The translations under genes and the position numbers were made by a program. Below the pieces are notes generated by a model. That model was not told where the DNA came from and ran no database searches. It saw nothing but the letters and a program-made list of their open reading frames with translations. This document shows, piece after piece, positions 1 through 10,067 of a DNA stretch of 64,000 bases (its first letter is position 1; each line of letters starts with the position of its first letter). Origin of the DNA: Limnephilus marmoratus (lineage: Eukaryota > Arthropoda > Insecta > Trichoptera > Limnephilidae); NCBI GenBank assembly GCA_917880885.1, contig OU862928.1, positions 43,574,962 through 43,638,961 on the forward strand, written 5' to 3'.

Positions 1-186
1 TCAAACCTGTGCTGAATTTTGCAATATTTGGTTCTATTCGCCGTCAGCCGCGTTTTCACAACCATCGCCATAATTTCGTGTCTTGAAATTCATACACTGC
101 TTTTCATAGATGTCGCTAATTATATAAATAATTTTAGAAATAAATATGTTTTTGTATTTTATGCTGATGAATTTATTTTTTTTGTT

Positions 187-447
187 TTTTTACATGAATA
201 CCGCACAAGAGTCCCAAATGCTCCGGTCTGGAGCCAGTGGGACTATGGCAACTCCAATTGCGGTATGTTGTGAGGCTGAAGGTAGTGGGGAGGGGAAGGA
301 GATAGGGAAGAGGAAGGTAAGGAAGTCCCTGGCTATTCAAATCTGGTCACCAAACACGGCTAATGCCATTTCAAGCAACCTTTCAATTCTGAATGGTGGT
401 CTTACTCCAGGGCGATACTGAGAGTATCTTCCACTCTGTTGTTGGCG
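187..447 (-). repeat. SINE family A fragment (3' body)
   Basis: This stretch, read on the minus strand, matches the 3' two thirds of the repeat at 6124-6539 and 45539-45958. Shared marks include a TTCTTGTGCGGTATTCA-like end and a pyrimidine-rich CCTTCC tract. The tRNA-like head is missing. The minus-strand 3' end lies near 187, next to a T-rich run on the plus strand, as expected for a truncated or eroded SINE insertion. No gene is implied. Confidence 0.75.
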
Positions 448-1250
448 GATGTATGAAAAATGTTTATGGACATTAATTCAATTCTTAGAAACATATTTAA
501 TATGTATGAAAATACAATATTTTATTGTTCCAAGAACAGCGTCATCTATGAACGGGTAGTTTATAAATGATTTTAAATTTATTACCCGAAAAGGAAAAAA
601 AATAAATTCGTTTGAATTTTTCACGAAGATTACAAAAACAGGAAAATGATAATATTATTATTTTATGTGGATATTAAATGTGTATCCTCTGTCTGCGTAG
701 TTTTTTTTTAATTATTTTACTAGCTGGTACCCGGCATCAGGCCCGGACTGGGACCATTTGGGGCCCTCCGCTAAAATCTGTAAAGGGGCCCCCTAACGTG
801 GGCTGGGAGGGGGGAGGGGCTTCAGAAAACGATGAAAACGATGAAAACGATGAAAACGCGTTTCTACGCTTTATTGGCACCTATAAAGAAGAAGAAAATC
901 AGATGGGTTTTTATACGAATATTATGATTTTCGACTTTTGTTGACTTTAATATTTATTGAAATAAAAAATTCACAGTATTTTTAGGATACCACAACACTA
1001 CTAAACACATGCTGTAGAACTGCCAATAATTATAATGGAGTTCAAAATAAGGGGCAGGATTTTATTCACACCAAAGCATTAATGAATTATGTCAAAATTA
1101 TTTGTGTAGTAAAAAAAATGACACACGGATATTAGGGATTAGAAAATAATACTAACATTAAAAAAAATCCTGTTGCAATGTTACAATGTTGTATACTAGA
1201 ATAGAAGGGGCTTAACTTAACTGAAATGATTCGACATTTTGCTCCCCTAG
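448..1250. other. AT-rich gene-free stretch
   Basis: No coding region is supported here. Around 725-830 there is a GC-richer patch (GGCCCGGACTGGGACC, then GGGGCCCCC) that resembles MITE ends seen elsewhere in the window. At about 829-857 a 9-bp unit, roughly CGATGAAAA, is repeated three times. The rest is AT-rich with no feature I recognise. Confidence 0.5.
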
Positions 1251-2150
1251 CCCTAAAGTAACAGTTTCTTTGTAAGCAACTCACTTGTAAAAGCTACTTC
1301 ATCTATTATTTTATTTTTGTCCAAATAATAAAATAAATCTCTCTCAACAGTTATAAAAAGCAGACTGGACATAAGGTCTTGGCCTAAGGACGACCGAAGT
1401 CGATTTTGGAAGTATTTTAAGTTTAGAAAAAACTCGTTCACATGTGACTTGGGTACAAGGCAGTAGCGTAGCTACCGCCGTATCAGCCGTATCAATGATA
1501 CGGGGCCCCCGGGCTACAGAGGCCTTTTGTTTCTTTTGTGAGAAAGCTTTATCCTTCATTAGGGCCCCCAACTAATTTTGATACAGGGCCCCTCCAAGGC
1601 ACGCTACTCTACTGGTACAAGGTATGGTAAGAACAAATTTATATACAATATACAGGTTGGTAAACAGTCCAGATTGAGTAAGTTCAAACAGAACAGAAAA
1701 AGCACATGTCAAACACTGGAAACATTGTCTATTTTCAGAGCAGTAAATATCAGCAATTGTTTCCGCTGCCGTTGGGTCCAAATCGTCTTCTTCGTCACTG
1801 CATCTGTCTCCGTAGTTCTCAGTGGACTCTGACGCTATGAATTTGCTGTATTGTTGTGCAAACTGTCGCAGCTCTATCAACAGCTGACTTCTTTCAATTT
1901 TACACAGTTAAGAAACACTGTGCAGAGCTTCTGTGGGAAATGTTTGGAGTTTCAAGTTAAAGTCAAACTTTTTGGGGTCCAACCAAGAGCAATCCTGTAA
2001 AACGTCTTTGTTTGCGATTGGATCACTTTCGTATGGACAAATGAAACACCCAAGTTGTTGTTTAGCTGCATCACAGGTCTCCTGATTTTCTTCATCATCT
2101 TCTGAATCAGAATTGGAGCTTGATTCGCCGACAAGAGACGATGGATGATG
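1250..2150 (-). pseudogene. hAT-type transposase C-terminal relic
   Basis: Three minus-strand pieces join into the C-terminal part of a hAT-superfamily transposase of the kind domesticated in ZMYM/KIAA1586-like proteins. The order is: an upstream helix-rich piece (2134-1952); a piece ending in LYIVYKFVLTIPCT (1880 to about 1623); and a piece starting QVTCERVFSKLK, then FQNRLRSSLGQ and a terminal DEVAFTSELLTKKLLL (1460-1253). The CERxFS-like motif and following helices are typical of the hAT dimerisation region. The frame is interrupted by a 154-bp insertion (1461-1614) and by frameshifts. The N-terminal part and the catalytic residues are not visible. It is inactive. Confidence 0.75.
1461..1614. 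mobile_element. hAT-type MITE, 154 bp, inserted in the transposase relic
   Basis: Left end CAGTAGCGTAGCTACC and the reverse complement of the right end, CAGTAGAGTAGCGTGCC, form imperfect terminal inverted repeats starting with CAG. The element is flanked on both sides by GTACAAGG (1453-1460 and 1615-1622), an 8-bp target duplication as expected for hAT transposition. Removing the element and one duplication copy restores continuity between LTIPCT and QVTCERVFS in the interrupted transposase. It has no coding capacity. Confidence 0.85.
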
Positions 2151-3369
2151 GTCTATATGTGGCTGATTGCAAGCAGGCGCCTCACCCTCTCAACTGTACA
2201 AGAAGAAGTTGATGCTGTTCACTAGGGAATCCCCTTTACTATACCATACTGTAACTAGAATTAATTATGATTTTCAAAATCATAACTAATTGTAGTTACA
2301 ATATAATTAATTTAAAACATTGCTCGTAATAATTATATTTTGGCCATTGATAAATAAACCGACAAACTACTATCCGTATTTTGCATAAAGTACCTCCTAA
2401 TGACGTAGGCCTTAACACATTTCTATTGTGAATTTATCCGCAATGTGATAAAGTTTTTTATACAGTTTATTTTGTTCAAATTATAACAATTAATTAGCCC
2501 TATTAGTAAAAACCTTTAAAGTAAAAAAAGCAGAAACTAATATTGTTAAGTTCTTAGTACGTGACGTAAAAATGTAGAAAAAATATAACAAGATTTCAAA
2601 AAATTACAACCCATAATAAAAATAATAATCTAAAATTTCGATGACCTTACCTACAGTCGTGTTATCTCTGAGGTAGAGCTTGATGGTTTTAACCACGTAA
2701 ACATTGAACTGGCACACTGGAAATCTTCTTGTTTCTTTTTCTTATTTTCCTCTTTTTTTTTAACCACTCTTGTAAGTTCTCTTCATTGTTTTTGTTCCGT
2801 TCGTAATATTAATTAATCAAATAATGTACCACAACTCAACTCTAAACAAAAAAAATTTATTAAAAAAAATTTAAAAAAAACTGCGCTGTAAATTTAGCAA
2901 ACCGCATCGCATTAAATCGACTTGTAGTGGCTTGAAAACAATAGTGTGGGGTGGATGTTATTATAAATGTAGGAAAGGGGGGAGGGGAAGGACGATATGC
3001 GCTTGCGCGGCCCTACCGAGTGATCAGCTGATCTGATAGGACATCGCGGTGCAGTTGTCGGTATTAGTTCATTTATGAGTTGTCTGCTGGACAGTGGACC
3101 ACGACACACGTCACCGCGCAGACGATGCGGATGACAGTGGATCGTATAAAGCTTTCGTATACAAGGCGAGATATAAACAGTTGTTGGACATGTTCTACTT
3201 TTGGAAAATGTAATTTTTTTTCGAAAATATAAACGAACATTACCAAGAACACAAAATAACTACTAACAAGACAAAAACTTTTTTTTTGTACGTTTTGTGG
3301 GGCTCCTTCGGGGCTCCCTCGCGCCGGGGGCCCTCCGCGATCGCGGATCCGCGGACCTGGCCAGTCCAG
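2151..3369. other. AT-rich stretch with one perfect-looking hairpin
   Basis: I see no gene. Positions 2250-2300 form a palindrome starting TGTAACTA and ending TAGTTACA, arms of about 25 bp with two mismatches and practically no loop, probably a tiny MITE. Around 2960-3130 and 3300-3370 there are GC-rich islands, the second with CCTGGCCAGTCCAGG, resembling other MITE ends in the window. Confidence 0.5.
2250..2300. repeat. 51-bp palindrome
   Basis: The left arm starts TGTAACTAGAATTAATTATG and the right arm is its reverse complement with two changes. The two halves meet at TTTTCAAAA, so the structure is a near loopless cruciform or hairpin. No duplication of flanking bases is clear. Confidence 0.7.
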
Positions 3370-4560
3370 GCCTGATGGTGAATGCAAATAAGATATATAG
3401 TTTTTCTAATATGTTGTCAACCAAATTGAAAAACGCAGTTTTCAAAAAAACGCTTTCAAAGTTTTGCTGAAGGATAAACATACAAACTGCTCAAAACGGT
3501 TTCATGTAAGATGCTGTATCTCCGGCAATTTTACGACTTTGGTGAAAGCATTATTACATCTTTTAGAAAATGAAATAAAAAGAGACAATTTTTTTTAGTG
3601 TCCTGGTGCCTTTAAAGTATGCTTAGTACCTATCTAAGAGGTGGTTTGGAGTTGGGAGGACCCATACAAACATCATCCTATACATATAAAATAGGAATAA
3701 ATAAATACAGCCAGAACCGGTATTTTACAATTTTTATAATAAAATTACTACTACTACTGATCTTTCTAACGTCTGTACAGTTTTAGTTCCAGTTTCACTT
3801 ATGTATTGTACTTCATATTTTATTTACTATCTTAGGCCCTTTGCTGAAGGCTATCTTATCATTTCATTTTCCGAAGTTAAAAATGCTCTCACCAAATGTT
3901 TTTTACAGCATTTTACGTTAAAACATTTAAAACAGTGTGTATATTGAATTAACCTTCAGCAAAACTTTGAATGCGTTTTCCCCGAAACTTTTTTAACTCG
4001 TTTTTCAACCTGGTTTAGAATATATTAAAAAAACTATACATCCGCCTGTATGTATTTTATTTAGTGCATTTGTATTTACTTTTGCATCTACCAGTCTTAA
4101 ACTGTTCGAAAATCCAGTGTTTATGGCACCACGTAGAGAAATTTTAAAATCTAAAAAAAGGAAAAATGGTGGACCAGCGAATTTTATATTCGATTTTTTA
4201 TGGAAAATTTTCAGCGTTCTTAAAAAATATATGTAGAAGGGGGGCCTTTATAAAAAATTCCTATATGGTGCCATAGTGACTGGATTTTCTAACAGTTTAA
4301 GACTTGGTGCATGCAAATCAGATGTATAGTTTTTCTAATATGTTGTCAACCAGGTTGAAAAACGAAGTTTCGAGAAAAACGCGTTGAACGTTTTGCTGAA
4401 GGATAATTCATCATACAAACTGTTTAAAACTTTATTTAAATTTTCTTATAATTTCCTTGAAACTTTAGGTGATAGCATTATTAACAAATACATCTTTTAG
4501 AAAAAAAAAAAAAAAATTGGACAATTTTTTTTACAGTGCCCTGGTACCTTAAAGCCTTGT
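3370..4560. repeat. Direct plus inverted repeat complex
   Basis: A unit of about 250 bp at 3370-3620 recurs in the same orientation at about 4300-4560. Both share TATAGTTTTTCTAATATGTT, a GTTTTGCTGAAGGATAA core and a CCTGGTRCCTT end. The middle part (about 3900-4130) carries the same sequence inverted, so 3900-4130 and 4262-4500 form arms around an AT-rich centre near 4190. It looks like the remains of a long-inverted-repeat transposon with an extra end. No open reading frame lies inside. Confidence 0.6.
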
Positions 4561-4945
4561 TTAGGATTTGATCAAGGGAACACGAAGGCGTTTGGAGGTC
4601 CCCCAGGACCAAGCGCGGATCCAGGTTTTTTTTCTGGGGGAGCACAAGGGGCGGACGGGCGAAAAAATCAACTATTACTATTAGAATTTGTTTCTGGGGG
4701 GAGGAGGGGGGGGGGGCAAAAGGGGCGGACGGGCAAAATAAAATCCACAATTATAGTTAGGATTTTTTCCTGAGGGGGGGGGGGGGGCACAAGGGGTGGA
4801 CGGGCAAAATATCAAAAATTACTGTTAGGATTTTTTTCTGGGGGGGGACACAAGGGGCGGACGCACAAAACAAGTTGATAGGATTTTTTCTGGGCGGGCA
4901 CAAGGGGCGGACGGGCAAAAAAATCAACAATTACTGTTAAGGCGG
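4560..4945. repeat. Minisatellite of about 75-bp units
   Basis: About five degenerate tandem copies of a unit contain ATTACTGTTAGGATTTTTTC, a G-run, and CACAAGGGGCGGACGGGCAAAA. The copies differ mainly in G-run length and internal deletions, which is typical of minisatellite turnover. Confidence 0.75.
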
Positions 4946-5680
4946 CGGTTCGCGCCGCGATCGCGACCTAAGACCGAGACCAGAGACGGAGGCAGGCGAC
5001 CGCAACGGGTACTTGTTTGTATAGCTTTGTATGGGGGCCAGTTCGTGCGCGCGACTGAGGTAGGAGGCAGGAAACAGAGACGGGAGACGGGAGACAGCAA
5101 GACGGTCGCCGCCCCGGACAAGTAGTGTCTCGCGTCGCGCTTGATAAGTATGTGTGTTTGTTGTAAAAAATGACCGCTTTTTCTGACTAATACTGTGAGA
5201 AGCTGATTGAACTGATCAGACAGCATATACAATGCACAATTAGATTCCAAAAAAAAAAAATTAATTAAATTAACAAATTTAAAAAATTAATAAATTATTA
5301 ATTTTAAAATTAAATTTATTTTCAATAATATTCTTCCTTTTGTAAACGTTGTCTTTTTGTAACTGTGTTTTATTCAGCCTAAAATAAGTCCTGGACATAT
5401 TATTGTCAAACAATAGGTGATAGGTGAACGAAAAATCGCCTAAAATAAGTACAAATCATCGTCTTCTTCTTCCTCCATTAGTAACTCTACTTGGGTTTCC
5501 ATTAGTGTAAATGACTAATGACAGACTGCGCTAGTGCGCTATACTGAACTCTGAAGACGAAGGCGGTCGCGGTCTTTGGTCTTCACCCACAGTAGTGTCG
5601 AAGAGACCGAGACACTTGTCGCGGTCGCCTGCCTCCGTCTCTGGCCTCGGTCTTCGGTCGCGGTCGCGGCCGCCTTTAGA
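4938..5680. mobile_element. GC-armed inverted-repeat element
   Basis: The sequence at 4938-5010, with GAGACGGAGGCAGGCGACCG, recurs inverted at about 5615-5680 with CGGTCGCCTGCCTCCGTCTC. The arms are GC-rich and rich in GAGACCGAGAC-like words, while the interior (5230-5450) is AT-rich and non-coding. This is consistent with a non-autonomous foldback or TIR element. The exact ends and a target duplication are not visible. Confidence 0.5.
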
Positions 5681-6123
5681 AATCAACTTGAAGCATCATA
5701 CTTCAAGTTTATTTCCACAAGTTCAAGTATGTATCTATAGGAAGGTTTATGAAAGTGTCAAAACAATCGAAAAATTAAATTAATGTTTAGTAAAGACAGT
5801 TTTAGCTTTTAACTATGTACTGTGATGGAATCTCCACAGTACACAAAAATACCGTCTGGGGGGGGTACGTGTCCCCGTGCCCCCCCCCCAGAGGCCCGTG
5901 TGAACTGAATAAAAATCTTGTAAAATTACATCAACTTTTTAAACCTCATTCCGTTTTGCCGCCCCAGGCCTCTGACGGGCTTATTCCGCCACTGCGTTAA
6001 TATCAATGTACGAAAGATATGAGAATGACACAGGTGACAAGCAAGGAATATTACGGGGGAATTTCCAACCGAGCTAAGAACGAAAATAAAACGACAAAAT
6101 GTTTGGAGAATCCGCGACACACA
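5681..6123. other. Gene-free stretch with a MITE-like end
   Basis: No gene is seen. At about 5955-5998 the sequence GCCGCCCCAGGCCTCTGACG followed by CCGCCACTGCG looks like the end of a hAT-type MITE whose inverted terminus would read CGCAGTGGCGG. Its partner end was not found with confidence. Confidence 0.35.
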
Positions 6124-6539
6124 CTGACGACCTCCGTAGTCCAGTGGGTAAGACTCTTGTCTCACAATCCGGAAGTCGCGGGTTCGAACCCGGCATGCGC
6201 AAATAAATTTTATTTGATTAATTTGTGTTATTTCACAATTAATTCATTTAAAATAATATATAGTATATTTGCGGCATGTTCCAGAGTGGAAGATACTATC
6301 AGTATCGTCCTGGTGTAAGACCACCATTCAGAATTGAAACGTTGCTTGAAAATGGCTTTAGCCGTGTTTGGTGACCAGATCTGAATAGCCAGGTATTTCC
6401 CAACCTTCCTCTTCCCCACCTCCTTCCCCTTCCCACTACCCTCAGCCTCACAACATACCCCAATTGTGGATGCCATAGTCTCACTGGCTCCAGACGGGAG
6501 CAGTTGAGATTCTTGTGCGGTATTCACTGTAAAAAAAAA
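6124..6539 (+). mobile_element. SINE family A, complete copy
   Basis: A tRNA-like head (about 6124-6200) shows an A-box-like TAGTCCAGTGGGTAAGA and a B box GGTTCGAACCC. The loop CTCACAA would give a CAC (Val-like) anticodon, but the stem is weak. A body of about 340 bp follows, ending in an A-run at about 6530-6540. The copy is nearly identical to 45539-45958, so the family moved recently. It should be transcribed by RNA polymerase III from the internal A and B boxes and mobilised by a LINE partner. It is a SINE rather than a working tRNA gene. Confidence 0.85.
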
Positions 6540-6619
6540 AACACCGAGCCATGGAGATATATGAAAATATAAATGACAGTGTTCACGTGAAAAATATTTT
6601 TGTGGCAATATTCTACCTT

Positions 6620-7655
6620 GGTAAGTTATTTCCACGGTCCACCATTCGATGGGGGTGACACCCGGTGCAGAAATGGTTCCCGGGGCGGTGGAACCCATAC
6701 CCGCCTCCCAAATTGAATGGGAGTATGGGGGGGTTAAAATATAATATTCTTATTTAAGATGCACTATATACATTTACTGTGATCTCCAAAAATATTGGGA
6801 CTCGTGTACACTGGTCCCAGCGGGAGATCTTGTGTGACGTCGTCGTTCTAGTTATATCTTCCGTCGTTGACGTTTTCAAATAAGACGCGTATAAGAAATA
6901 TGACGAACATAGGGCTCTCATTGGAACCACTTCACGGTATTCACAAACAAATAATAACTCGAGCCGCATTTAATGCACTTGATCTAGAAGAGTAAGAGTA
7001 TGTGGTCATAAAAAAATGGTGCTTTACGAACTTTTTATTGTTTGTTAACTGTTAAAAGTAAATAATTGTGGGTCTTATCGCTATCAGTCCCAGTCAACCT
7101 AACCTAACCTGTCCCACTAGGAGTTTTTAGAATATATTACAAACAGATTGTGCAATTCACACGCGGTGCAAGTGAAACCTTCAGAAAAATAAAGTAGACA
7201 AGACAACACTTTTTTTAACATATGTGAATGATGATTTTTTCCGTATTTTTGTCATCGAATTCTACGCCTTTTCCTGTACATTTGTTCATTTTCTTAGTAT
7301 TTGAGTTTTCTTCTTCGGAGTCGCTAGATGTCGCTTTCTTTTGTGTTTTCTTTGTCTGTCAATTTTGGAGTGGTTTGAAGATTGGACATAGATTTTATAA
7401 TTTTTTACGACGATTTTTTTATTTTATACGACAAAAATATATATATTTTTTTGGATATTCGTGGTATTCGATCCATGGTCCGCTGAATATCTGGTCGCTA
7501 AGGTTCATCAGGCGCTTTTATACCACTAGACTAAAGGAGGTTTGCGTGGGACCGTGGATTTATCGTATTATATTGGAACCGAGTACCCGTGAAATAAATA
7601 AATATTTTATGTGTGTCTCATTCTCTCGCAGGCTAAATCCTATAGATCAGGGTTT
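6620..7655 (+). repeat. Dispersed repeat family F, uninterrupted copy
   Basis: This non-coding block of about 1 kb recurs at 28140-28767 plus 29632-29925. Shared landmarks are a CCCGCCTCCCAAATTGA start, TTGGGACTCGTGTACACT, TGTGACGTCGTCGTTCTAG, the GTCGCTTTCTTTTGTGTT region and a GAACCGAGTA end followed by TAAATAAATA. Identity is roughly three quarters by eye. The open frame at 7228-7758 has no recognisable motif and is not preserved in the other copy, so I do not call it a gene. Confidence 0.65.
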
Positions 7656-7809
7656 CCCAATCAGTGGTCCGAAAGAGGCTAGAAGATGGTCCGCGATGGT
7701 CCGCCGGTCAATAAACGATCCAACGCGCGGGCGGTCCCTGGTCGAGAAGTCTGAATAAAAAAAATTGGGACAATATTTAGGTTGTCATTATTATATTGTA
7801 CCTTGTGGT

Positions 7810-8019
7810 CAGTGGCCATTGTGGTATTCCGTTTCGCCCCACCCCATCCCACCCCGTTCTACCCCCTCCATTGTGGTAAATACTCTGCTAGAATCCGTCC
7901 CACCCTATTCCATTCCGCCCCCTCCGTTGTGGTAAATGTTCTGTCAGAACCCTCCTACCCTATCCCATGACGCCCCTCCCGTCCATCCCGGGTGCCTCCC
8001 ATGCTAGCCTAAACCACTG
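7810..8019. mobile_element. hAT-type MITE with CTTGTGGT target duplication
   Basis: The element begins CAGTGG and ends CCACTG, and is bracketed by CTTGTGGT at 7802-7809 and 8020-8027, an 8-bp duplication. Its interior is a degenerate tandem repeat of about 66 bp containing ATTGTGGTAAAT and C-rich CCACCC tracts. A second CAGTGGCGTAGGCTAGCATG end begins immediately at 8028. It is inverted relative to the right end of this element, so 7998-8047 forms a 20-bp-arm hairpin. Confidence 0.75.
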
Positions 8020-8129
8020 CTTGTGGTCAGTGGCGTAGGCTAGCATGATAGGGCGGATAACGTGGTTTCACCCCCCCTCCCATTAAAGATGACAAAATAC
8101 AAATTTCGACTTCATAAAAAATTGGTCCG

Positions 8130-8275
8130 TCCTTTTCATTTTTTTTTGTAAATGAGTGTTTCAGGCTAATAATTATTACTAATAATAATTGTTACCCTTT
8201 GTGCTACGCATAAAAATATTGACTTAAACATTAGTTTATCAATTAAAAAAAAAAAAAAATAATATTTGACAAGTT
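8130..8275 (+). repeat. SINE family B tail
   Basis: The tail sequence GAGTGTTTCAGGCTAATAAT, then GTTACCCTTTGTGCTACGCA and TTAGTTTATCAATT with an A-run, is shared with 8461-8620 and, inverted, with 47700-47920. The tRNA-like head is absent here, so this is a 5'-truncated copy. Confidence 0.7.
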
Positions 8276-8460
8276 AAAGTATTTCACCAAAAAATGTAGA
8301 CATAATTTGTCTCGACGCCACCTAGCGGGAGATCTAGCACTTACAATGCCTTTCCCATATAAAAATAAAGTTAGTTGTTTGCAGGTGAAAAAATGTAATA
8401 AGCAGTAATTGTTGAATGAAACACTAGTAAATATTGAATTATTTGGCGGGTAGGAGATAA

Positions 8461-8620
8461 GCCGACGTAGCTCAGTGGTTAAAGAGCAGTTGACCGGATA
8501 TCAGAAGGACGCGGGTTCGAGTCCCGTCGGCGGCATGTATCTTTTCTCTTTTTCAATGTAGATGAGTGTTTCAGGCTAATAATTATTACTTATAACAATT
8601 AATAAAGATTATTAAAAATT
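8461..8620 (+). mobile_element. SINE family B with tRNA-like head
   Basis: Positions 8461-8535 fold roughly as a tRNA. A GCCGACG acceptor pairs with CGGCGGC (one mismatch), a GCTC/GAGC D stem is present, and the T arm is GCGGG-TTCGAGT-CCCGT. The anticodon stem is poor and base 33 is C rather than T, so it is not a functional tRNA. The family tail GATGAGTGTTTCAGGCTAAT follows and is truncated after about 8600. A related inverted copy lies at 47700-47920. Confidence 0.75.
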
Positions 8621-8649
8621 TATTTTCATTAAATTTATAATTAGATATT

Positions 8650-8943
8650 TGCTTACATGGAGTTATTGTTAATACCGCCAAACAAAAAGTTTGGAAAGGT
8701 ACTTGACAATGTATGACAGTCATTAATATTTCGTATAGATTTGTACATTTTCGTATCACCTGCGAAAATTAAAATAATAAAGCCATTGAAGACAGTAAGA
8801 ACATCATTCACAAATGGAAAAAATAAGTTTGTTCCTAAATGTGAGTCTTGGGGAATACCGTATACCGTTGGTAGTGACGAATTTATATACTCGTACGAGC
8901 AATCAGTTAACAGTCCGGTTCTTAAATAACTGATGAACCACAC
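8650..8943 (-). pseudogene. LINE reverse transcriptase fragment
   Basis: A minus-strand frame of about 96 residues carries WFISYLRTG, GIPQDSHLGTNLF, FVNDV and FAGDT. These correspond to the usual W..YL, GVPQGS.LGP.LF, INDL and FADDT segments of a Jockey/CR1-type reverse transcriptase. Two catalytic positions are altered (PQD for PQG; AGD for ADD), so it cannot be active. Both ends of the element are missing. Confidence 0.7.
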
Positions 8944-8999
8944 ATTTTATAAATACCCTAAGTAATTTTTAAAATTTTATTTACCCCGATACGATTTTA

Positions 9000-9170
9000 G
9001 ATTTTCACGGCCAAAAGTATTTTTGTTATTAGTTTTTGGGATATTGATGTGTGACACACACATCTGCCCTGATGATGGACACTGTAACGCTGTCCGAAAC
9101 GTTGGCTAAAGAAGGAGGTAGTGCAACTCGGCATAATATCCCAAAAACTAATAACAAAAATTTATTTACC
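9000..9170 (+). repeat. Palindromic element with hammerhead-like core
   Basis: Outer arms TTTTTGTTATTAGTTTTTGG (9019-9038) and the inverse at about 9140-9163 bracket a core. In the core CTGATGA (9069-9075) is followed by GGACA, a loop, TGTCC, then GAAAC (9096-9100). CTGATGA, stem II and GAAAC appear in the order found in hammerhead ribozymes. I could not identify a convincing cleavage triplet and closing stem. The same element is amplified at 10068-10439. Confidence 0.55.
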
Positions 9171-10015
9171 CCATTTATCATTAAAAATGATGGGATTTAT
9201 TCACAGAATATGTAAACCTTTCAAAGATCCTCAATCAATTCTAACTCTTTACAATGCCTTAATTAGAAGTAAACTTGAATATGGAAGCACTATCTGGAAT
9301 CCACATTACTGCAAATATGAAAACATTGTAGAATCAGTTCAAAAAAAAATTACTTAGAATGTTATCCTTCAAATGTGGACTACATGACCATCTCAGATCA
9401 TACGACGTACGTCGTGATTACTTCAAGATTGATTCACTTAAAACTAGAAGGCAATGACTGATCTAATATGTTTACATAAAATTATTCACGGCCATCTTGA
9501 TACTAAATTATGTCTTAGCAGTATTGTAATAAATGTCCCCAATTCCCATTGTTTAAGACGCCATAACATTTTTCACATGAATACATTCAAAAATAATATC
9601 GCATACTTTAGCCCTCTGACACAGATGTGTCGACTATATAACAAGATAGAGTGTGATGATGTGGATATTTTCGTTGATAATTTGTACGGGTTCAAAAAAA
9701 AAGTTCTGGCGCTGTTAAAAAAAAAAATAATAACTAACTAATTATAGTGTGTGAATAGTCTCTTTATGCATGCCTCGCGTATTTCATGTCTCTTACCACT
9801 CATTGTAATGTGTTACTCGAGTGACCTTGTATATAATTATGTATTTGTATTTGTGATGTTCTTGTTTCTGTAATTGTATGTATATGTATTTAATTGTATG
9901 TAATTTGTAGATTTTTTATAATTGTGAAATAACTGAGTTTTTATAACTGGATAGTTCATACGCAAGTGTAAACATCTGTAAAAACCCAGTATAAATAAAT
10001 AAATAAATTTAAATC
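9150..10015 (+). pseudogene. LINE (Jockey-like) C-terminal fragment and 3' tail
   Basis: The frame shows LTLYNALIRSKLEYGSTIWN, then after a stop at 9355 a second piece with LICLHKIIHGH and a C-terminus at 9741. This is the RT-thumb and C-terminal region of a Jockey-like LINE. A 3' UTR with several TGTATTT words follows and ends in ATAAATAAATAAATA at about 9998-10012. It is 5'-truncated and carries frameshifts. Confidence 0.75.
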
Positions 10016-10067
10016 TATATTATAAGGTGTAGACTACACACAGTTTTAAGATTTTCACGGCCAAAAG

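Noticed and set aside
6124..6200. Functional tRNA-Val gene
   Set aside because: Same head recurs with the same 340-bp body at 45539, and the anticodon stem is weak; it is a SINE head.
7228..7758. Open frame of 176 codons as a gene
   Set aside because: It crosses the end of dispersed repeat F, is low complexity and is not preserved in the second copy.
8461..8535. Functional tRNA gene
   Set aside because: Cloverleaf is imperfect (poor anticodon stem, C at position 33, acceptor mismatch) and it is joined to a repeated SINE tail.
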